From: Desulfuromonadales bacterium
GTDB lineage: Bacteria > Desulfobacterota > Desulfuromonadia > Desulfuromonadales > Geopsychrobacteraceae
DNA: 47,732 bases
NCBI GenBank assembly: GCA_019429255.1
Contig: JAHYIY010000020.1
Coordinates: 1 to 47,732, forward strand
Direction of reading: 5' to 3'
The notes beneath the pieces were generated by a model. It ran no database searches. It saw only the letters and a list, made by a program, of their open reading frames with translations, and was not told the DNA's origin. The translations under genes and the position numbers were made by a program. Positions 25,694-36,259 of this stretch are shown here, in pieces (position 1 is the stretch's first letter; each line of letters starts with the position of its first letter).

Positions 25694-28600
25694 GGTTTAT
25701 CTTCTCCTTAGGATGATTTATGCCGGTCCTGAGCCAATGAGCCCCAAAAGCTTCAATCAACTCGTCGATTTCCCCCGCATCGTACCCCTCACACTGCAGC
25801 TCGATACGGTAATCCTTGAGCAGTTGTGCTGCTGAGCGCGCATCGCCCTGCTGACGATAAATGCCGAGCAGTTGCTTGATCAATGCATCGGTGGTTGGAT
25901 CAAGAACCAGCCCGTTGCGCAAGAGAACAGCGGCCTGCTGATAAGCATGGCGGCGCGCCAACAAGCCGGCAAGGGCCTGCAGTTGCTCAAGACGCAACTG
26001 GTTGAACTGATCGCGATAGCGCGGCAGATCATCGCCGAGCTCGTAACCGTCCAAAAACTTACCCTGCCACAGCCGCTCCATCCGCCATAAACGCTGCTCG
26101 GCCTGCCAGTGTTGCTCGCGCTGCAAATGATAACGGGCACGTTCCATGTGCTGCACAAAGAGATGAACATCGACCCCGACATGATGTAGCGCCAGCATCC
26201 CCTTGCCCAGCACCAGATAATGGTAACGGACCCCTTTCCCAAATACTTCTTCCAGGGCTTTGCGCAACCGGCTATGGGCTGCATCAAAATTGTTACGGGC
26301 CTTGACCGGCGGACTGTCGGGCCATATCTGCCCCATCAGCACCTCGATGCTCAAGGTGCGTTGTGGCGCCATCAGTAACAGCGCCAGCATCAGCCGTGAT
26401 GACTGACCAACCTGGTTGAGATCGAAACACTCCAGACCCTTTTGCACGGTAAAACCACCCAGGGTACTGATCTCTATCCTTCCCACAGGCTGTTGCTGAT
26501 CATCAACATCGAGATGGAGATATTTTCCCAACAACGGCAGCAACAATTCCCGCTCCCTTGCGGCAGAAAGCAGCGGCAGCAACTGCCTCAGCAATTCGCC
26601 GGTTAATCCCCAGAAAAAGAGGGTTCGTTGGCGCCGCAACAGATCAAAAAAAGCATGCAGATGTTCATCCGCTGCCGGTCGCTGCCCCAGGCGCCGACAC
26701 ACCACCGCCAGCCAGGCATGAAGACCGGTTCGCAGACGCTCCTCACCCAACTGCTGTGATGCACTCAGAGCATCAGCAAAAAAACGATAGGCGCGGTCTG
26801 GTTGATCAAGAACAACGCAGGTAACACCCGCCAGCAGCAGATTTTCCAGCCGACACACCAGCCCACCCGCCTGGCGACGTAATTCCAACCCCTTTTCCAG
26901 ATCGGCGTTTGCCGCACCGCTGGTGCCACCCTGTGCTTTGATCAAACCCCGCAGTTGTATCAGCAGACTGCGCAGATGATCACTGCTGCCGCCGCGCAGG
27001 GAATTCAGTGCCGTTTCAATGAACTGTTCAGCGGGTTCCTGCTGATTGCGGGCAACCAGCAGGCTGGCAGCATAATACCCGTAGAGAGGATAAATCAGGG
27101 CACGTTGCTGCTGTTGCAATGGACAGTCACGGGTCAGAAATGCCTGTTGCTGATGCAATCCCGACAGGGTCCCATCGATCAGCAGCAGGTCGAAAGCGGC
27201 CTGGTGAATCATCAGCCATTCGAAATAACTGTAGTGATCTGCCGGAGCACTGTAAGCTTGCTCAAAAGCGGTACGGGCGACCAGGACGCGCCCCTGATGC
27301 AGAGCCAGCCGCACCCGCAACAATTGCAGGCGGGTAAGGGCTGAGCCGGGCCCGGCCTGCTGAGCCTGGGCAAGAGCATGATCGAGAATTTTTTGCGTAG
27401 CTACCAGCTCACCAACAAAACAGATCTGACCCAAACCAAGGGCAAAAGCAATAGTCAGCTGTTCGCCCACCGCCAGCGTCGGCATCACCTGGTCAGCCAG
27501 TTGCGCATAATCAGCAAAACGTGAATGCCAATCGTTCCAGTTGCCATCGACATAGATGGTCTGTAACAGCTGCCAGGACTGAGCGAGGACCATCCCGCGC
27601 GCGTCGTCTTTACTTGCGAACAGTTGATAAGCCAGTTCCAGCCAAAGAGCGGAATCTGCGGCCAGATTGTTCAGGCGCATCATGCCGCGCAACAGCGACT
27701 GCCAACCACAACCTGCCACCGTATCATCGCCAATCTGGTCGAGAATCTGTATTGAAATACAGGCGTCTTCCAGCTGCAACAGATCCGCGCCGCACAGGCT
27801 GAGCAATTGTGAAACCTCCGTGTATTGGCCTGCACCGATCAGACAGGCCAGTAATGGCAACATCTGCCCGCGCTCGCGATACCAGTCGCCGGCAATGCGA
27901 TAAACCTCCAGGCGTTCGGCATCACTCAGCAGCTGTTGCGCCTTATTGCGTAACAAGGTTTTGACCTGAGGATTAAACAGCAGGCAGTCTTCCTTGTCTC
28001 CGATCTGTACCAGAGACAACTGATGGCGCATAAGATAATCAAGACCGGCAGCAATGTCAGCTATTTCACTCAATGTCCCGGCCAGTACCAACGGAATACT
28101 TTCGAGCAGGGACAGTTTCAGCAGGGTGCGGCGCCAGGGGAGGGGAAAATCACTGATCAGCTTTTCATAAAAAAGACGATTATCCTGGCCAGCGGCCACA
28201 GGCAGGTCGACGGCCAACTGGCGCAGCCATTGTTCGTCGGCAGCGGCTAAAAAACCGTCACCGGAGACCAGCAGCCCGCTGAGCCAGCGCACCTGGGTCG
28301 AATGCCCTGCGAGTTGCTGCTGCAGCTGCGCTGTCCTGGTTGCCTGGGCGCGTTCGTTTTCGCACAAACGCAGCATGACCTTGATGCGTGCCAGCATTTC
28401 GACGTTGCTGATCGGCTTGCTAATGAAGTCGTGGGCGCCAACCTCAAGCCCTGCCGCACGCAGTTGCGGTGAAGCGATGTGAGCGGTCATCAGTACCACA
28501 GGAATGCGTGCTGTACGCGGGTGCAGGCGCAACTGGCGGCACATTTCCAGACCATCCATCCCCGGCATTTGCACGTCAATAAAGGCCCCGTCAATCTGCG

Positions 28601-28754
28601 CCGCTGTTACCAGGTTCAATCCTTCTCTGGCATTGGCGGCAGTCAACAGCTGCACGTCGGGCAGATCGAGGGCGATGATCTGGGTGATCAGCTGCAGATT
28701 GATCGGGTTGTCATCGACCAGCAGCAAGGTATAGGGGGAAGGAATTGCGAGCAT
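25680..28754 (-). CDS. REC - TPR-like - BTAD transcriptional regulator
   Basis: A 1024-residue protein. Residues 1-125 are a receiver with phospho-Asp D60 in FIDVQMPGMDG. A long helical middle (about 140-760) resembles the TPR-like part of MalT/LuxR-type regulators, with no P-loop visible. Residues about 775-1000 combine an OmpR-like winged helix (STLGGFTVQKG; LALLLMAPQRTLSIEVLMGQ) with a bacterial transcriptional activation domain (RDQFNQLRLEQLQALAGL), as in SARP regulators. So it likely binds DNA, with input by phosphorylation. Target genes and partner kinase are not indicated. The ATG at 28754 follows AGAGGG; a TTG one codon earlier is also possible. It lies 13 bases after the helicase gene. 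Confidence 0.8.
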   Translation of the reverse strand: MLAIPSPYTLLLVDDNPINLQLITQIIALDLPDVQLLTAANAREGLNLVTAAQIDGAFIDVQMPGMDGLEMCRQLRLHPRTARIPVVLMTAHIASPQLRAAGLEVGAHDFISKPISNVEMLARIKVMLRLCENERAQATRTAQLQQQLAGHSTQVRWLSGLLVSGDGFLAAADEQWLRQLAVDLPVAAGQDNRLFYEKLISDFPLPWRRTLLKLSLLESIPLVLAGTLSEIADIAAGLDYLMRHQLSLVQIGDKEDCLLFNPQVKTLLRNKAQQLLSDAERLEVYRIAGDWYRERGQMLPLLACLIGAGQYTEVSQLLSLCGADLLQLEDACISIQILDQIGDDTVAGCGWQSLLRGMMRLNNLAADSALWLELAYQLFASKDDARGMVLAQSWQLLQTIYVDGNWNDWHSRFADYAQLADQVMPTLAVGEQLTIAFALGLGQICFVGELVATQKILDHALAQAQQAGPGSALTRLQLLRVRLALHQGRVLVARTAFEQAYSAPADHYSYFEWLMIHQAAFDLLLIDGTLSGLHQQQAFLTRDCPLQQQQRALIYPLYGYYAASLLVARNQQEPAEQFIETALNSLRGGSSDHLRSLLIQLRGLIKAQGGTSGAANADLEKGLELRRQAGGLVCRLENLLLAGVTCVVLDQPDRAYRFFADALSASQQLGEERLRTGLHAWLAVVCRRLGQRPAADEHLHAFFDLLRRQRTLFFWGLTGELLRQLLPLLSAARERELLLPLLGKYLHLDVDDQQQPVGRIEISTLGGFTVQKGLECFDLNQVGQSSRLMLALLLMAPQRTLSIEVLMGQIWPDSPPVKARNNFDAAHSRLRKALEEVFGKGVRYHYLVLGKGMLALHHVGVDVHLFVQHMERARYHLQREQHWQAEQRLWRMERLWQGKFLDGYELGDDLPRYRDQFNQLRLEQLQALAGLLARRHAYQQAAVLLRNGLVLDPTTDALIKQLLGIYRQQGDARSAAQLLKDYRIELQCEGYDAGEIDELIEAFGAHWLRTGINHPKEKINHGSL

Positions 28755-28767
28755 CAACCCTCTTTTG

Positions 28768-31041
28768 TCAACCCGGCATCAGGCCGGCGAATTTGAGCAA
28801 TAATTTCTTGGTCCCGACGGAATTGAAATACACCGTCACTTTCTGTTGATCACCACTGCCTTCAAGCCGCCGGACAACACCGGGACCGAACTTGAGATGA
28901 CGTACCCGGGCCCCTAAACGCAAACCTCCTGTATCAGCGGGATGATCTGTCGGCGCGGGGGTCGGCCGAGCTGCCGGCTGCCGGGTGATCATTTCGGCTG
29001 ACTGATCCATTTCTTCTGCTGCGACCAGATCGGCCAGCCCGGCCAGATTGTGCGCCGCTGACCGTGGCGCTGGAGCAGCGTTGGCGGCTGTCGTAGGCGC
29101 TAGCGCGGCGCGGTACCCGGCAAGCAACGTCGCTGGAATATCGGCAAGAAAACGGCTGGGTGCATTGAATTGCCAGGTGCCGTAAACCCGGCGCCGCCGG
29201 GCATGGGACAGATAAAGTTTGCGCATCGCCCGGGTCATGCCGACATAGCAGAGCCGTCGCTCCTCATCGAGGTCAGCACTGCCGCTGCCGGAACGGGAGT
29301 GGGGAAACAGCCCCTCCTCCATGCCGGTGATAAAAACCAGGGGATATTCCAGCCCTTTGGCAGAGTGCAAGGTCATCAAGGTGACGCGCTCGATGGTTGG
29401 GTCGTGCTGATCGAGGTCGGTCATCAGGGCAACCTGCTCGAGATAATCCTGCAGGCTACCACCCTTGGAGCTGTGCTCTTCCATCCCCGCCAACAGCTGT
29501 TCAAGGTTATCCAGCCGCCCTTTGGCCTCCTGGCGACCGTCGGCATTCAGGGCCTGCTGTGCCTCTTCCTGCAGTGCGGGAGTGTAACCACAATCCTGCA
29601 GGATTTGCGCCATCAGCTGGGCCAATGGTAAGCGCCCCAGGCGCTGACGAAAATCTTCCAGCAATTCGACAAAACCCTCGACCCGCTGCGCCGCTGCACC
29701 ACTGAGACGGTTTCGCTCCAGTGCCAGGCGACAGGCCGCCATGAAACCACCGGCTTCCGTCTCAAGCTCAACAATCCGCTCGATGGTAACCGCGCCAATC
29801 CCGCGCGCCGGGGTGTTGATGATGCGCCGTGCGGCCATGCCATCAGCCGGATTGACCAACACCCGCAGGTAGCAGAGGGCATCCTTGACCTCTTGACGGG
29901 AATAAAATTTCACCCCGCCAAACATGGCATAGGGAATCCGTTGACCGCGCAGGGCTTCTTCAAGTACCCGCGACTGGGCGTTGGTGCGATAAAATACGGC
30001 GATGTCGCGTAAAGACTCCCCCTGGCGCTGCAACCGACTTACTTCGCTGGCGACAAAACGTGCTTCGTCCAGATCATCGGCGGATGTTTCCAGATGGATC
30101 GCTTCCCCGGCCGGGTTGTCGGTCCAGAGTTTTTTGGCGCGCCGGTCGCTGTTTTTCTCCACCACCGCCGTGGCGGCGTCAAGAATCGTCCGTGTCGAGC
30201 GATAGTTCTGTTCCAGACGGATAATCCGTGTGTCGGCGTAATCGCGGTCAAAACCGAGGATATTGGCGACTTCGGCGCCGCGCCAGCGGTAGATCGACTG
30301 ATCGTCATCACCCACCACACACAGATGGGTGTGCGGCCCGGTCAACAGCTGCATCAGCCGGTACTGGACCCGATTGGTATCCTGAAATTCATCAATCAGC
30401 AAATGGGCAAAGCGCTCCTGCCAGCGCGTGCGAACGGCGCCAACCTCCTCAAACAACTGGACGGTCAGCAGCAGCAAATCACCAAAATCAAGGGCGTTGC
30501 CCTGTTTCAAGCGCTGCTGATAGCGGCGGTAAAGTTCGATCAAGCCGGGATCTTCAATCTGCTGGTGGGCACAGGCCTGTGGGGTCAAGCCGCGATTCTT
30601 GGCATGATCGATAAAAGCTGCCAGGGCGCGGGGTTTGAGATCCTTTTCCGGAATCTTGTTCTCTTTGAGCAGCTCGCGCAGCAGGCGCAGTTGATCCTGA
30701 TCGTCATAGATAGTGAAATCACGGCTGTAACCCAGGTGCTCAATTTCCTGGCGCAGAATCCGTACACAGCTGGCATGAAAGGTTGCCACCCAGGGGAGCC
30801 TGTCCTGGCCGAGGAGCACTTCGAGGCGCGCGCGCATCTCCGCCGCAGCCTTGTTGGTGAAGGTCACCGCCATGATCCGCCACGGCGGCACATCGCGCAG
30901 ATGAATGAGATGGGCGACACGGTGGGTCAGGGCGCGGGTCTTGCCCGAACCGGCTCCGGCGAGGAGTAATAACGCCGCCCCCTCATGGAGTACCGCCTGC
31001 TGCTGCGGTTCGTTGAGGGTTGTCAGTAAATCGCTGGTCAT
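28768..31041 (-). CDS. UvrD/PcrA-type superfamily 1 DNA helicase
   Basis: A 757-residue ATP-dependent 3'-5' helicase for excision repair and removal of replication conflicts. Motif I is LAGAGSGKTRALTHRVA, motif Ia AVTFTNKAAAEMRARL, motif II LLIDEFQDTNRVQY, motif III VVGDDDQSIYRWRGAE, and motif V/VI LMTLHSAKGLEYP and RRLCYVGMTRA. The C-terminal 60 residues, beginning LRLGARVRHLKFGPG, resemble the PcrA tail that binds RNA polymerase. The ATG at 31041 overlaps the ClC gene stop as ATGA, implying coupled translation. Confidence 0.95.
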   Translation of the reverse strand: MTSDLLTTLNEPQQQAVLHEGAALLLLAGAGSGKTRALTHRVAHLIHLRDVPPWRIMAVTFTNKAAAEMRARLEVLLGQDRLPWVATFHASCVRILRQEIEHLGYSRDFTIYDDQDQLRLLRELLKENKIPEKDLKPRALAAFIDHAKNRGLTPQACAHQQIEDPGLIELYRRYQQRLKQGNALDFGDLLLLTVQLFEEVGAVRTRWQERFAHLLIDEFQDTNRVQYRLMQLLTGPHTHLCVVGDDDQSIYRWRGAEVANILGFDRDYADTRIIRLEQNYRSTRTILDAATAVVEKNSDRRAKKLWTDNPAGEAIHLETSADDLDEARFVASEVSRLQRQGESLRDIAVFYRTNAQSRVLEEALRGQRIPYAMFGGVKFYSRQEVKDALCYLRVLVNPADGMAARRIINTPARGIGAVTIERIVELETEAGGFMAACRLALERNRLSGAAAQRVEGFVELLEDFRQRLGRLPLAQLMAQILQDCGYTPALQEEAQQALNADGRQEAKGRLDNLEQLLAGMEEHSSKGGSLQDYLEQVALMTDLDQHDPTIERVTLMTLHSAKGLEYPLVFITGMEEGLFPHSRSGSGSADLDEERRLCYVGMTRAMRKLYLSHARRRRVYGTWQFNAPSRFLADIPATLLAGYRAALAPTTAANAAPAPRSAAHNLAGLADLVAAEEMDQSAEMITRQPAARPTPAPTDHPADTGGLRLGARVRHLKFGPGVVRRLEGSGDQQKVTVYFNSVGTKKLLLKFAGLMPG

Positions 31042-32825
31042 GCCTGTTCTTCCCCGAGGGTGCGATTCATCAACGCCCGGTTATAGGCAGAAATCATGTC
31101 ACGGCGCGAGACAATACCATAGATCTTGCGGTGGGTTTTACGATCAACCACCGGCAACTGTTCGATATTGCGGTAGCCGATCTTGCGCATGGCATCGTCG
31201 AGATTTTCATCGGCATGGACGGTAATCACGTCGGTGGTTGCCAACTCCTTGACCACGACCAGATCCATCAGCTCCTTTTCGAACACCACCCCCATAAAAT
31301 CCTGCACCGAGATGATGCCGGTCAATTCCCCCACCTCATTCACCAGGGGGAAGTTACTGTGGGAGGTCTGTTCGACAAAGCGGGCAAAATCCCCCAGGCT
31401 CATCCCTTCCGGAATGGTTTCGACCGGATAACGCATCACCTCGCTGACCTGGATCGCCTTCATGATGTTACGCTCTTTGCCCGCTTCGAGATCGATGCCG
31501 ACACGGGTAAGCTCAAAAGTTTCGAGGCTGTCTTTTTTGAAACGCCGGGCAATGGAGGTGCCAATGACGCAGGTCAGCATGATCGGTACGATGACCTCGT
31601 AGCTGTCGGTAATCTCAAACAGCATAAAGATCGCTGTCATCGGCGCATGGGTCGCCGCCGCCAGAAAGGCTCCCATCCCGACCAGGGCATATGCCCCGGG
31701 TGATAGGGCGCTACCGGGGAACAAGATCTCGAGCAGATGGCCGTAGGCTCCGCCAAACACCGCACCTAAAAACAGACAGGGGGCAAAGAGTCCGCCCGGC
31801 ATTCCTGAACCGAGGGTAATCGAGGTAGCAACCATCTTGGCAATCACCAGCAGTCCGAGCAGGTACCAGCTGTGCTGGCCGATCACCACTTCGCTGATAA
31901 ATTCATAGCCGTTGCCGAATACCTGGGGCAGTCCGATACCGATGACACCGACAGCGAGACCGCCAAGAAACGGTTTGATCAGGTGCGGCAGATTAATCGC
32001 CTCAATCCGATCCTTGATTTTATAATGCAGATCGATAAAGCCGGCCGCCAGGCCACCGATAAAAATACCGAGGAGCACATAGAATCCAAGCTCCCACAGG
32101 CTGCCCATGACATAGGGCGGGGCAACAATCTCTGAGATGTCGCCGAGCAGCGCCCGCGAAACAACCGTTGCCATGCCGCTGGCAATGACAATCGAGGTAA
32201 AGCTGGCGAGGCCGTAAGAGGACAACAAGACAATCTCGGTGGCAAAAAACACCCCGGCAATCGGCGCATTGAAGGTAGCCGCCACCCCGGCTGCCGCCCC
32301 ACAGGCCACCAGCACCTTGATCCGTTCAGTACTCATGCGGAAGGACCTACCGAACTGGCTACCAATGGTGCCACCGATCACCGCAATCGGCCCTTCCTGA
32401 CCAGCACTGCCACCGGTTCCCAGGGTGATCGCCGACGCCAGCCCCTTGGTAAACAGTGGCCTGAAAGGCAGCTTGGCGCCACGCAGGTTGACATTGACGA
32501 GGAAGGAGGAAAATCCCCCTCTAAGGTCCTTGGGAAAGAGAAGCCATAAAGGAATCAGCAACAAACCACCAATCGCCGGCATGAACATCACCAGCACCCG
32601 CTGCAGTGACCACTCGTCAGTGGAAATATTAAACAGATCAAAGGTCTGTTCCACCACCAGCCAGTGCACCAGTTCGATGGTCATGCGGAACACATAGTTG
32701 CCAAAGCCACCAAGCATGCCGATGATCACCGCAAGGATGATTAAAAAAGTATTGTCGCTGACCTTAAGGCGCTCGAGCAACATCTGAATGGCCGAGCGTA
32801 ACTTGCGCGCGAGGGGAAAAGACAA
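31038..32825 (-). CDS. ClC-type chloride channel/transporter with CBS pair
   Basis: A 595-residue inner-membrane protein of the ClC family: about 10-11 membrane segments, then a cytoplasmic pair of CBS domains (about 455-585) that often bind adenine nucleotides. The gating glutamate region reads GSAGQEGPIAVIGG (around residue 145), keeping the Glu but with Gln where many have Arg. The first filter stretch reads RGAKLPFRPL in place of the canonical GSGIP, so the ion preference is uncertain. The start appears to be TTG 32825, with AGAGGT just upstream. It lies 10 bases after glmS and overlaps the helicase start by four bases. Confidence 0.9.
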   Translation of the reverse strand: MSFPLARKLRSAIQMLLERLKVSDNTFLIILAVIIGMLGGFGNYVFRMTIELVHWLVVEQTFDLFNISTDEWSLQRVLVMFMPAIGGLLLIPLWLLFPKDLRGGFSSFLVNVNLRGAKLPFRPLFTKGLASAITLGTGGSAGQEGPIAVIGGTIGSQFGRSFRMSTERIKVLVACGAAAGVAATFNAPIAGVFFATEIVLLSSYGLASFTSIVIASGMATVVSRALLGDISEIVAPPYVMGSLWELGFYVLLGIFIGGLAAGFIDLHYKIKDRIEAINLPHLIKPFLGGLAVGVIGIGLPQVFGNGYEFISEVVIGQHSWYLLGLLVIAKMVATSITLGSGMPGGLFAPCLFLGAVFGGAYGHLLEILFPGSALSPGAYALVGMGAFLAAATHAPMTAIFMLFEITDSYEVIVPIMLTCVIGTSIARRFKKDSLETFELTRVGIDLEAGKERNIMKAIQVSEVMRYPVETIPEGMSLGDFARFVEQTSHSNFPLVNEVGELTGIISVQDFMGVVFEKELMDLVVVKELATTDVITVHADENLDDAMRKIGYRNIEQLPVVDRKTHRKIYGIVSRRDMISAYNRALMNRTLGEEQA

Positions 32826-32835
32826 AACGACCTCT

Positions 32836-34665
32836 TTATTCTACCGTGACAGACTTGGCCAGGTTTCTGGGCTGATCAACGTCGGTTCCTTTAAGCACAG
32901 CAATATAGTAAGCGAGCAACTGCATGGGGACCGAAGTAACAATGGGGAGCAGATCTTCATCGACCTCAGGTACGGAAATCAGCGCCGCAACCTTGTCGAG
33001 CAGCTCTTCGTCATCACCGCTAACCACAGCAATAACCTGACCGCCACGGGCGCAGACCTCCTCCATATTGGAGACAACCTTGTCGTAGGTGGAATTGCGC
33101 GGCACCAGCACGACCACCGGCAGCTCTTCATCAATCAGGGCAATGGGTCCGTGCTTCATCTCGCCGGCGGGGTAGCCTTCGGCGTGAATGTAGGAGATTT
33201 CCTTGAGTTTGAGGGCTCCTTCAAGGGCGATAGGATAGAGATTACCGCGCCCCAGATAGAGGAAATCACGGGCCCCGGCAAAATCGCGCGCCAGTTTTTC
33301 GATATAACCATCGAGTTCGAGGGTTTCCTCGATTTTACGCGGCAGTTCCAGCAGATCAGCCAGCCGCGCCTGACAGTCGGCGGCGCTTAAACTGCGGCGG
33401 ATCCGACCGAGCTTTAAGGCCAGCAGATACAGGGCTACCAGCTGGGTGGTAAAAGCCTTGGTCGAGGCGACTCCGATTTCCGGGCCGGCATGGGTATAGA
33501 TAATGCCGTCACTCTCACGGGCGATTGAGGAGTCAACAACGTTGCAGATACACAGGGTCTTTCCCCCCTTGCCGTGGGCTTCACGCAGGGCGGCCAGGGT
33601 ATCGGCGGTTTCACCACTCTGACTGATGAGAATGGTCAGGCTGTTCGCCGGGATGATCGGATCACGGTAGCGGAACTCGCTGGCGATATCGATTTCTACC
33701 GCTATCCGGGCAATCTTTTCGAAATAGAATTTCCCCACCAGTCCGGCATGCCAGGAGGTACCGCAGGCAATGATGAAGATTTTTTCCAGCCCCGCCAACT
33801 GAGTTTCATCGAGGCCGAGGTCCTCAAGGTAAACATCCCCCTCTTCAACCAGGGCGCGCCCGGCAATGGTGTCGGCGAGGGCGCGTGGCTGCTCGTAGAT
33901 TTCCTTGAGCATGAAATGGCGGTAGCCCCCTTTTTCCGCCATGGTCGGGCTCCAGGTGATGGTTTTGCTCTGCTTGTTCAGGGGATTTCCAGCCAGATCG
34001 GTAAAACGCATGGCCCAAGGAGTAAATACCACCATCTCCCCATCTTCGAGAAATATCATCTCACGGGTGTGAGAAAGCATGGCCGGAATATCGGAGGCAA
34101 CAAAATATTCTCCTTCCCCCTGGCCAACCACCAGGGGCGAGCCGAGCTTGGCGGCGATCAGCTTGTCCGGTTCGTCAATACAGAGTATCGCCACCGCATA
34201 GGCGCCCTTGACCTCGGTCAGGGCCTGACGCACTGCCTGCTCAAAATCACCACTGGCACGATAATGTTCCTCAACCAGATGGGCGATGATTTCCGTATCG
34301 GTTTCAGAGCTGAACTGATGTCCGAGCTCCTGCAGCTGGCCCTTGAGACTGATGTAATTCTCGATGATGCCGTTGTGCACCAGGACGATATTACCGGCGC
34401 GATGGGGATGAGCATTGATCTCCGAAGGGCGCCCGTGGGTGGCCCAGCGGGTATGGCCGATGCCGCGGGTGCCGCGGGCCGGATGATCGTGGAGAAGACT
34501 CTCCAGATTGAGAAGCTTGCCCTGGGCGCGGCGAATCTGGGCCAAACCATCCTCCAGGGTGCAGATGCCGGCCGAATCATAACCGCGATATTCGAGCCGC
34601 CGCAGTCCATCTAAAATAATCGGCGAAGCCTGTTGCGCACCGATGTATCCAACAATTCCACACAT
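32836..34665 (-). CDS. glmS: glutamine-fructose-6-phosphate aminotransferase (isomerizing)
   Basis: First step of UDP-GlcNAc synthesis: fructose-6-phosphate plus glutamine to glucosamine-6-phosphate. The 609-residue protein begins [10 protein letters not shown], so Cys2 becomes the N-terminal nucleophile of the glutaminase domain. Two SIS sugar-isomerase domains follow ([29 protein letters not shown]), and it ends with NLAKSVTVE. It lies 13 bases after glmU. No glmS ribozyme is present; that element belongs to Gram-positive leaders. Confidence 0.98.
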   Translation of the reverse strand: MCGIVGYIGAQQASPIILDGLRRLEYRGYDSAGICTLEDGLAQIRRAQGKLLNLESLLHDHPARGTRGIGHTRWATHGRPSEINAHPHRAGNIVLVHNGIIENYISLKGQLQELGHQFSSETDTEIIAHLVEEHYRASGDFEQAVRQALTEVKGAYAVAILCIDEPDKLIAAKLGSPLVVGQGEGEYFVASDIPAMLSHTREMIFLEDGEMVVFTPWAMRFTDLAGNPLNKQSKTITWSPTMAEKGGYRHFMLKEIYEQPRALADTIAGRALVEEGDVYLEDLGLDETQLAGLEKIFIIACGTSWHAGLVGKFYFEKIARIAVEIDIASEFRYRDPIIPANSLTILISQSGETADTLAALREAHGKGGKTLCICNVVDSSIARESDGIIYTHAGPEIGVASTKAFTTQLVALYLLALKLGRIRRSLSAADCQARLADLLELPRKIEETLELDGYIEKLARDFAGARDFLYLGRGNLYPIALEGALKLKEISYIHAEGYPAGEMKHGPIALIDEELPVVVLVPRNSTYDKVVSNMEEVCARGGQVIAVVSGDDEELLDKVAALISVPEVDEDLLPIVTSVPMQLLAYYIAVLKGTDVDQPRNLAKSVTVE

Positions 34666-34678
34666 AGAGATCCCTTCG

Positions 34679-36058
34679 TCAGGATTTTTTCTGTTGACGC
34701 AAACGCCAGCCTTCGATCACCTTTTGTTCCACTCGGGAGAGGGCAAGGGCATCGGCAGGCACATCGTTAGTAATAGTCGAGCCGGCGGCAATCAGACTGT
34801 TGCGACCGATATGAACCGGGGCAATGAACTGGGTGTCGCTACCGATGAAGACATCGTCCTCGATAGTGGTCTTGTGCTTGTTAACGCCGTCGTAGTTGCA
34901 GGTGATGGTGCCACAGCCAAAATTGACATTGCGTCCGACCTCGGCATCACCGATGTAGGTGAGATGGCTGGCCTGGGAACCTTCTCCGAGGACCGCCTTT
35001 TTGGTTTCGACATAGTTGCCGATCTTGTTGCGGCCGGCCAGCTGTGTGCCGGGGCGCAGATGAGCCATGGGACCGATAATGCAGTCGGGGCCGATATCCG
35101 ATCCTTCAATCACCGAGCCGGTTTTGAGATGGCTGCCGGCAGCAATGCGTGAGTCGGTCACCACCACGCCGGTCTCGATAATACAGTGACTGCCGATGGT
35201 GGTTTTGCCGTGGAGATGAACGTTGGGGTGGATCAGGATGTCGCTGCCGAGCTCAACGCCGTCATCGATATAGACGGTAGTCGGATCGATCATGGTCACT
35301 CCGGCATAGAGCAGATCAGCATTGATCTTCCAGCGCATCAGCACCTCGGCCTCAGCCAACTGGCGGCGATCATTGATCCCCATCACCTCGGTCGCATCCT
35401 CAACACACAGGGCGCGGGTTGTTTTACCGGCGGCTGTCGCTGCCGCAACAACATCGGTCAGATAATATTCCCTCTGGGCATTGTTTTTAGTTAATCCCTC
35501 CAGGGCAGAAAGAACAAAAGCGGCATCAAACAGATAGGTGCCGGAATTGATCTCACTCACCAGACGTTGATCTTCGTCGGCATCCTTTTCCTCGACAATG
35601 CCGAGAATCTGTTCGCCGTCACGGATGATCCTGCCATAGCCATAGGGATCAGCCATGCGCGCACTGAGTACCGTCACCGCCGCTTCCTCGTGACGATGAT
35701 ATTCATAGAGCCGCTGCACCGTTTCGGGTTTCAGCAGGGGAACATCGCCACACAGCAGCAACAGCGGACCGGCATAGCCGCGTAACGAATCGGCAGCACA
35801 CATCAGCGCGTGGCCGGTGCCCAGTTGGCTGGTCTGCTCAACCCAGTCGATCTGTTGCTGAGAAAATGCTTCCCTGACCTGGTCAGCACCATGCCCAATA
35901 ACCACCTTAAGCTGACCAAAGCCCGCTTGTCGTGCCGACTCCAGCGGATAATAAAGCATCGGTCGCCCGCATAAAGGATGTAACACCTTAGGTGCCGCCG
36001 AACGCATCCGCGTGCCCTTGCCGGCGGCGAGAACAACAGCTGCCAATTGATGACTCAT
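34679..36058 (-). CDS. glmU: bifunctional UDP-N-acetylglucosamine pyrophosphorylase / GlcN-1-P acetyltransferase
   Basis: Makes UDP-GlcNAc for peptidoglycan and LPS. The 459-residue protein has the pyrophosphorylase signature [20 protein letters not shown] at the N-terminus and a left-handed beta-helix of hexapeptide repeats in the C-terminal half, including [13 protein letters not shown]. It heads the long minus-strand run behind a good sigma-70 promoter. Confidence 0.98.
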   Translation of the reverse strand: MSHQLAAVVLAAGKGTRMRSAAPKVLHPLCGRPMLYYPLESARQAGFGQLKVVIGHGADQVREAFSQQQIDWVEQTSQLGTGHALMCAADSLRGYAGPLLLLCGDVPLLKPETVQRLYEYHRHEEAAVTVLSARMADPYGYGRIIRDGEQILGIVEEKDADEDQRLVSEINSGTYLFDAAFVLSALEGLTKNNAQREYYLTDVVAAATAAGKTTRALCVEDATEVMGINDRRQLAEAEVLMRWKINADLLYAGVTMIDPTTVYIDDGVELGSDILIHPNVHLHGKTTIGSHCIIETGVVVTDSRIAAGSHLKTGSVIEGSDIGPDCIIGPMAHLRPGTQLAGRNKIGNYVETKKAVLGEGSQASHLTYIGDAEVGRNVNFGCGTITCNYDGVNKHKTTIEDDVFIGSDTQFIAPVHIGRNSLIAAGSTITNDVPADALALSRVEQKVIEGWRLRQQKKS

Positions 36059-36136
36059 AGATACCCCCTTGGGTTCGCAGGAAGTTGAAAAAGTCTCTTT
36101 TCTTACCCCTGTCAGATATTTTTATATAAACGCATA

Positions 36137-36166
36137 ATTATCCCGAAAGGCTTTGTCCCAAGTCAA
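36137..36166 (-). promoter_or_regulatory. sigma-70 promoter upstream of glmU
   Basis: On the minus strand TTGACT and GATAAT are separated by 18 bases; transcription would start near 36130, about 70 bases ahead of the glmU ATG. Confidence 0.65.
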
Positions 36167-36205
36167 GCACCATCCCGGCTGTTGTGGCAGAAAGATGGCA
36201 CATTA

Positions 36206-36234
36206 TTTACAATTGTTCGATGCTGACGTATAGT
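36206..36234 (+). promoter_or_regulatory. sigma-70 promoter for the gene at 36260
   Basis: TTTACA and TATAGT are separated by 17 bases, with the start predicted just ahead of AAAGGGGG and the ATG at 36260. It is divergent from the glmU promoter. Confidence 0.55.
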
Positions 36235-36259
36235 TTGGCTCTGCAAAGGGGGAATGACC

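Noticed and set aside
33574-34614. A 346-codon plus-strand open frame
   Set aside because: It is antisense to glmS, with no start signal or family resemblance.
34666-34678. glmS ribozyme
   Set aside because: Only 13 bases separate glmU and glmS; there is no room for the ribozyme.
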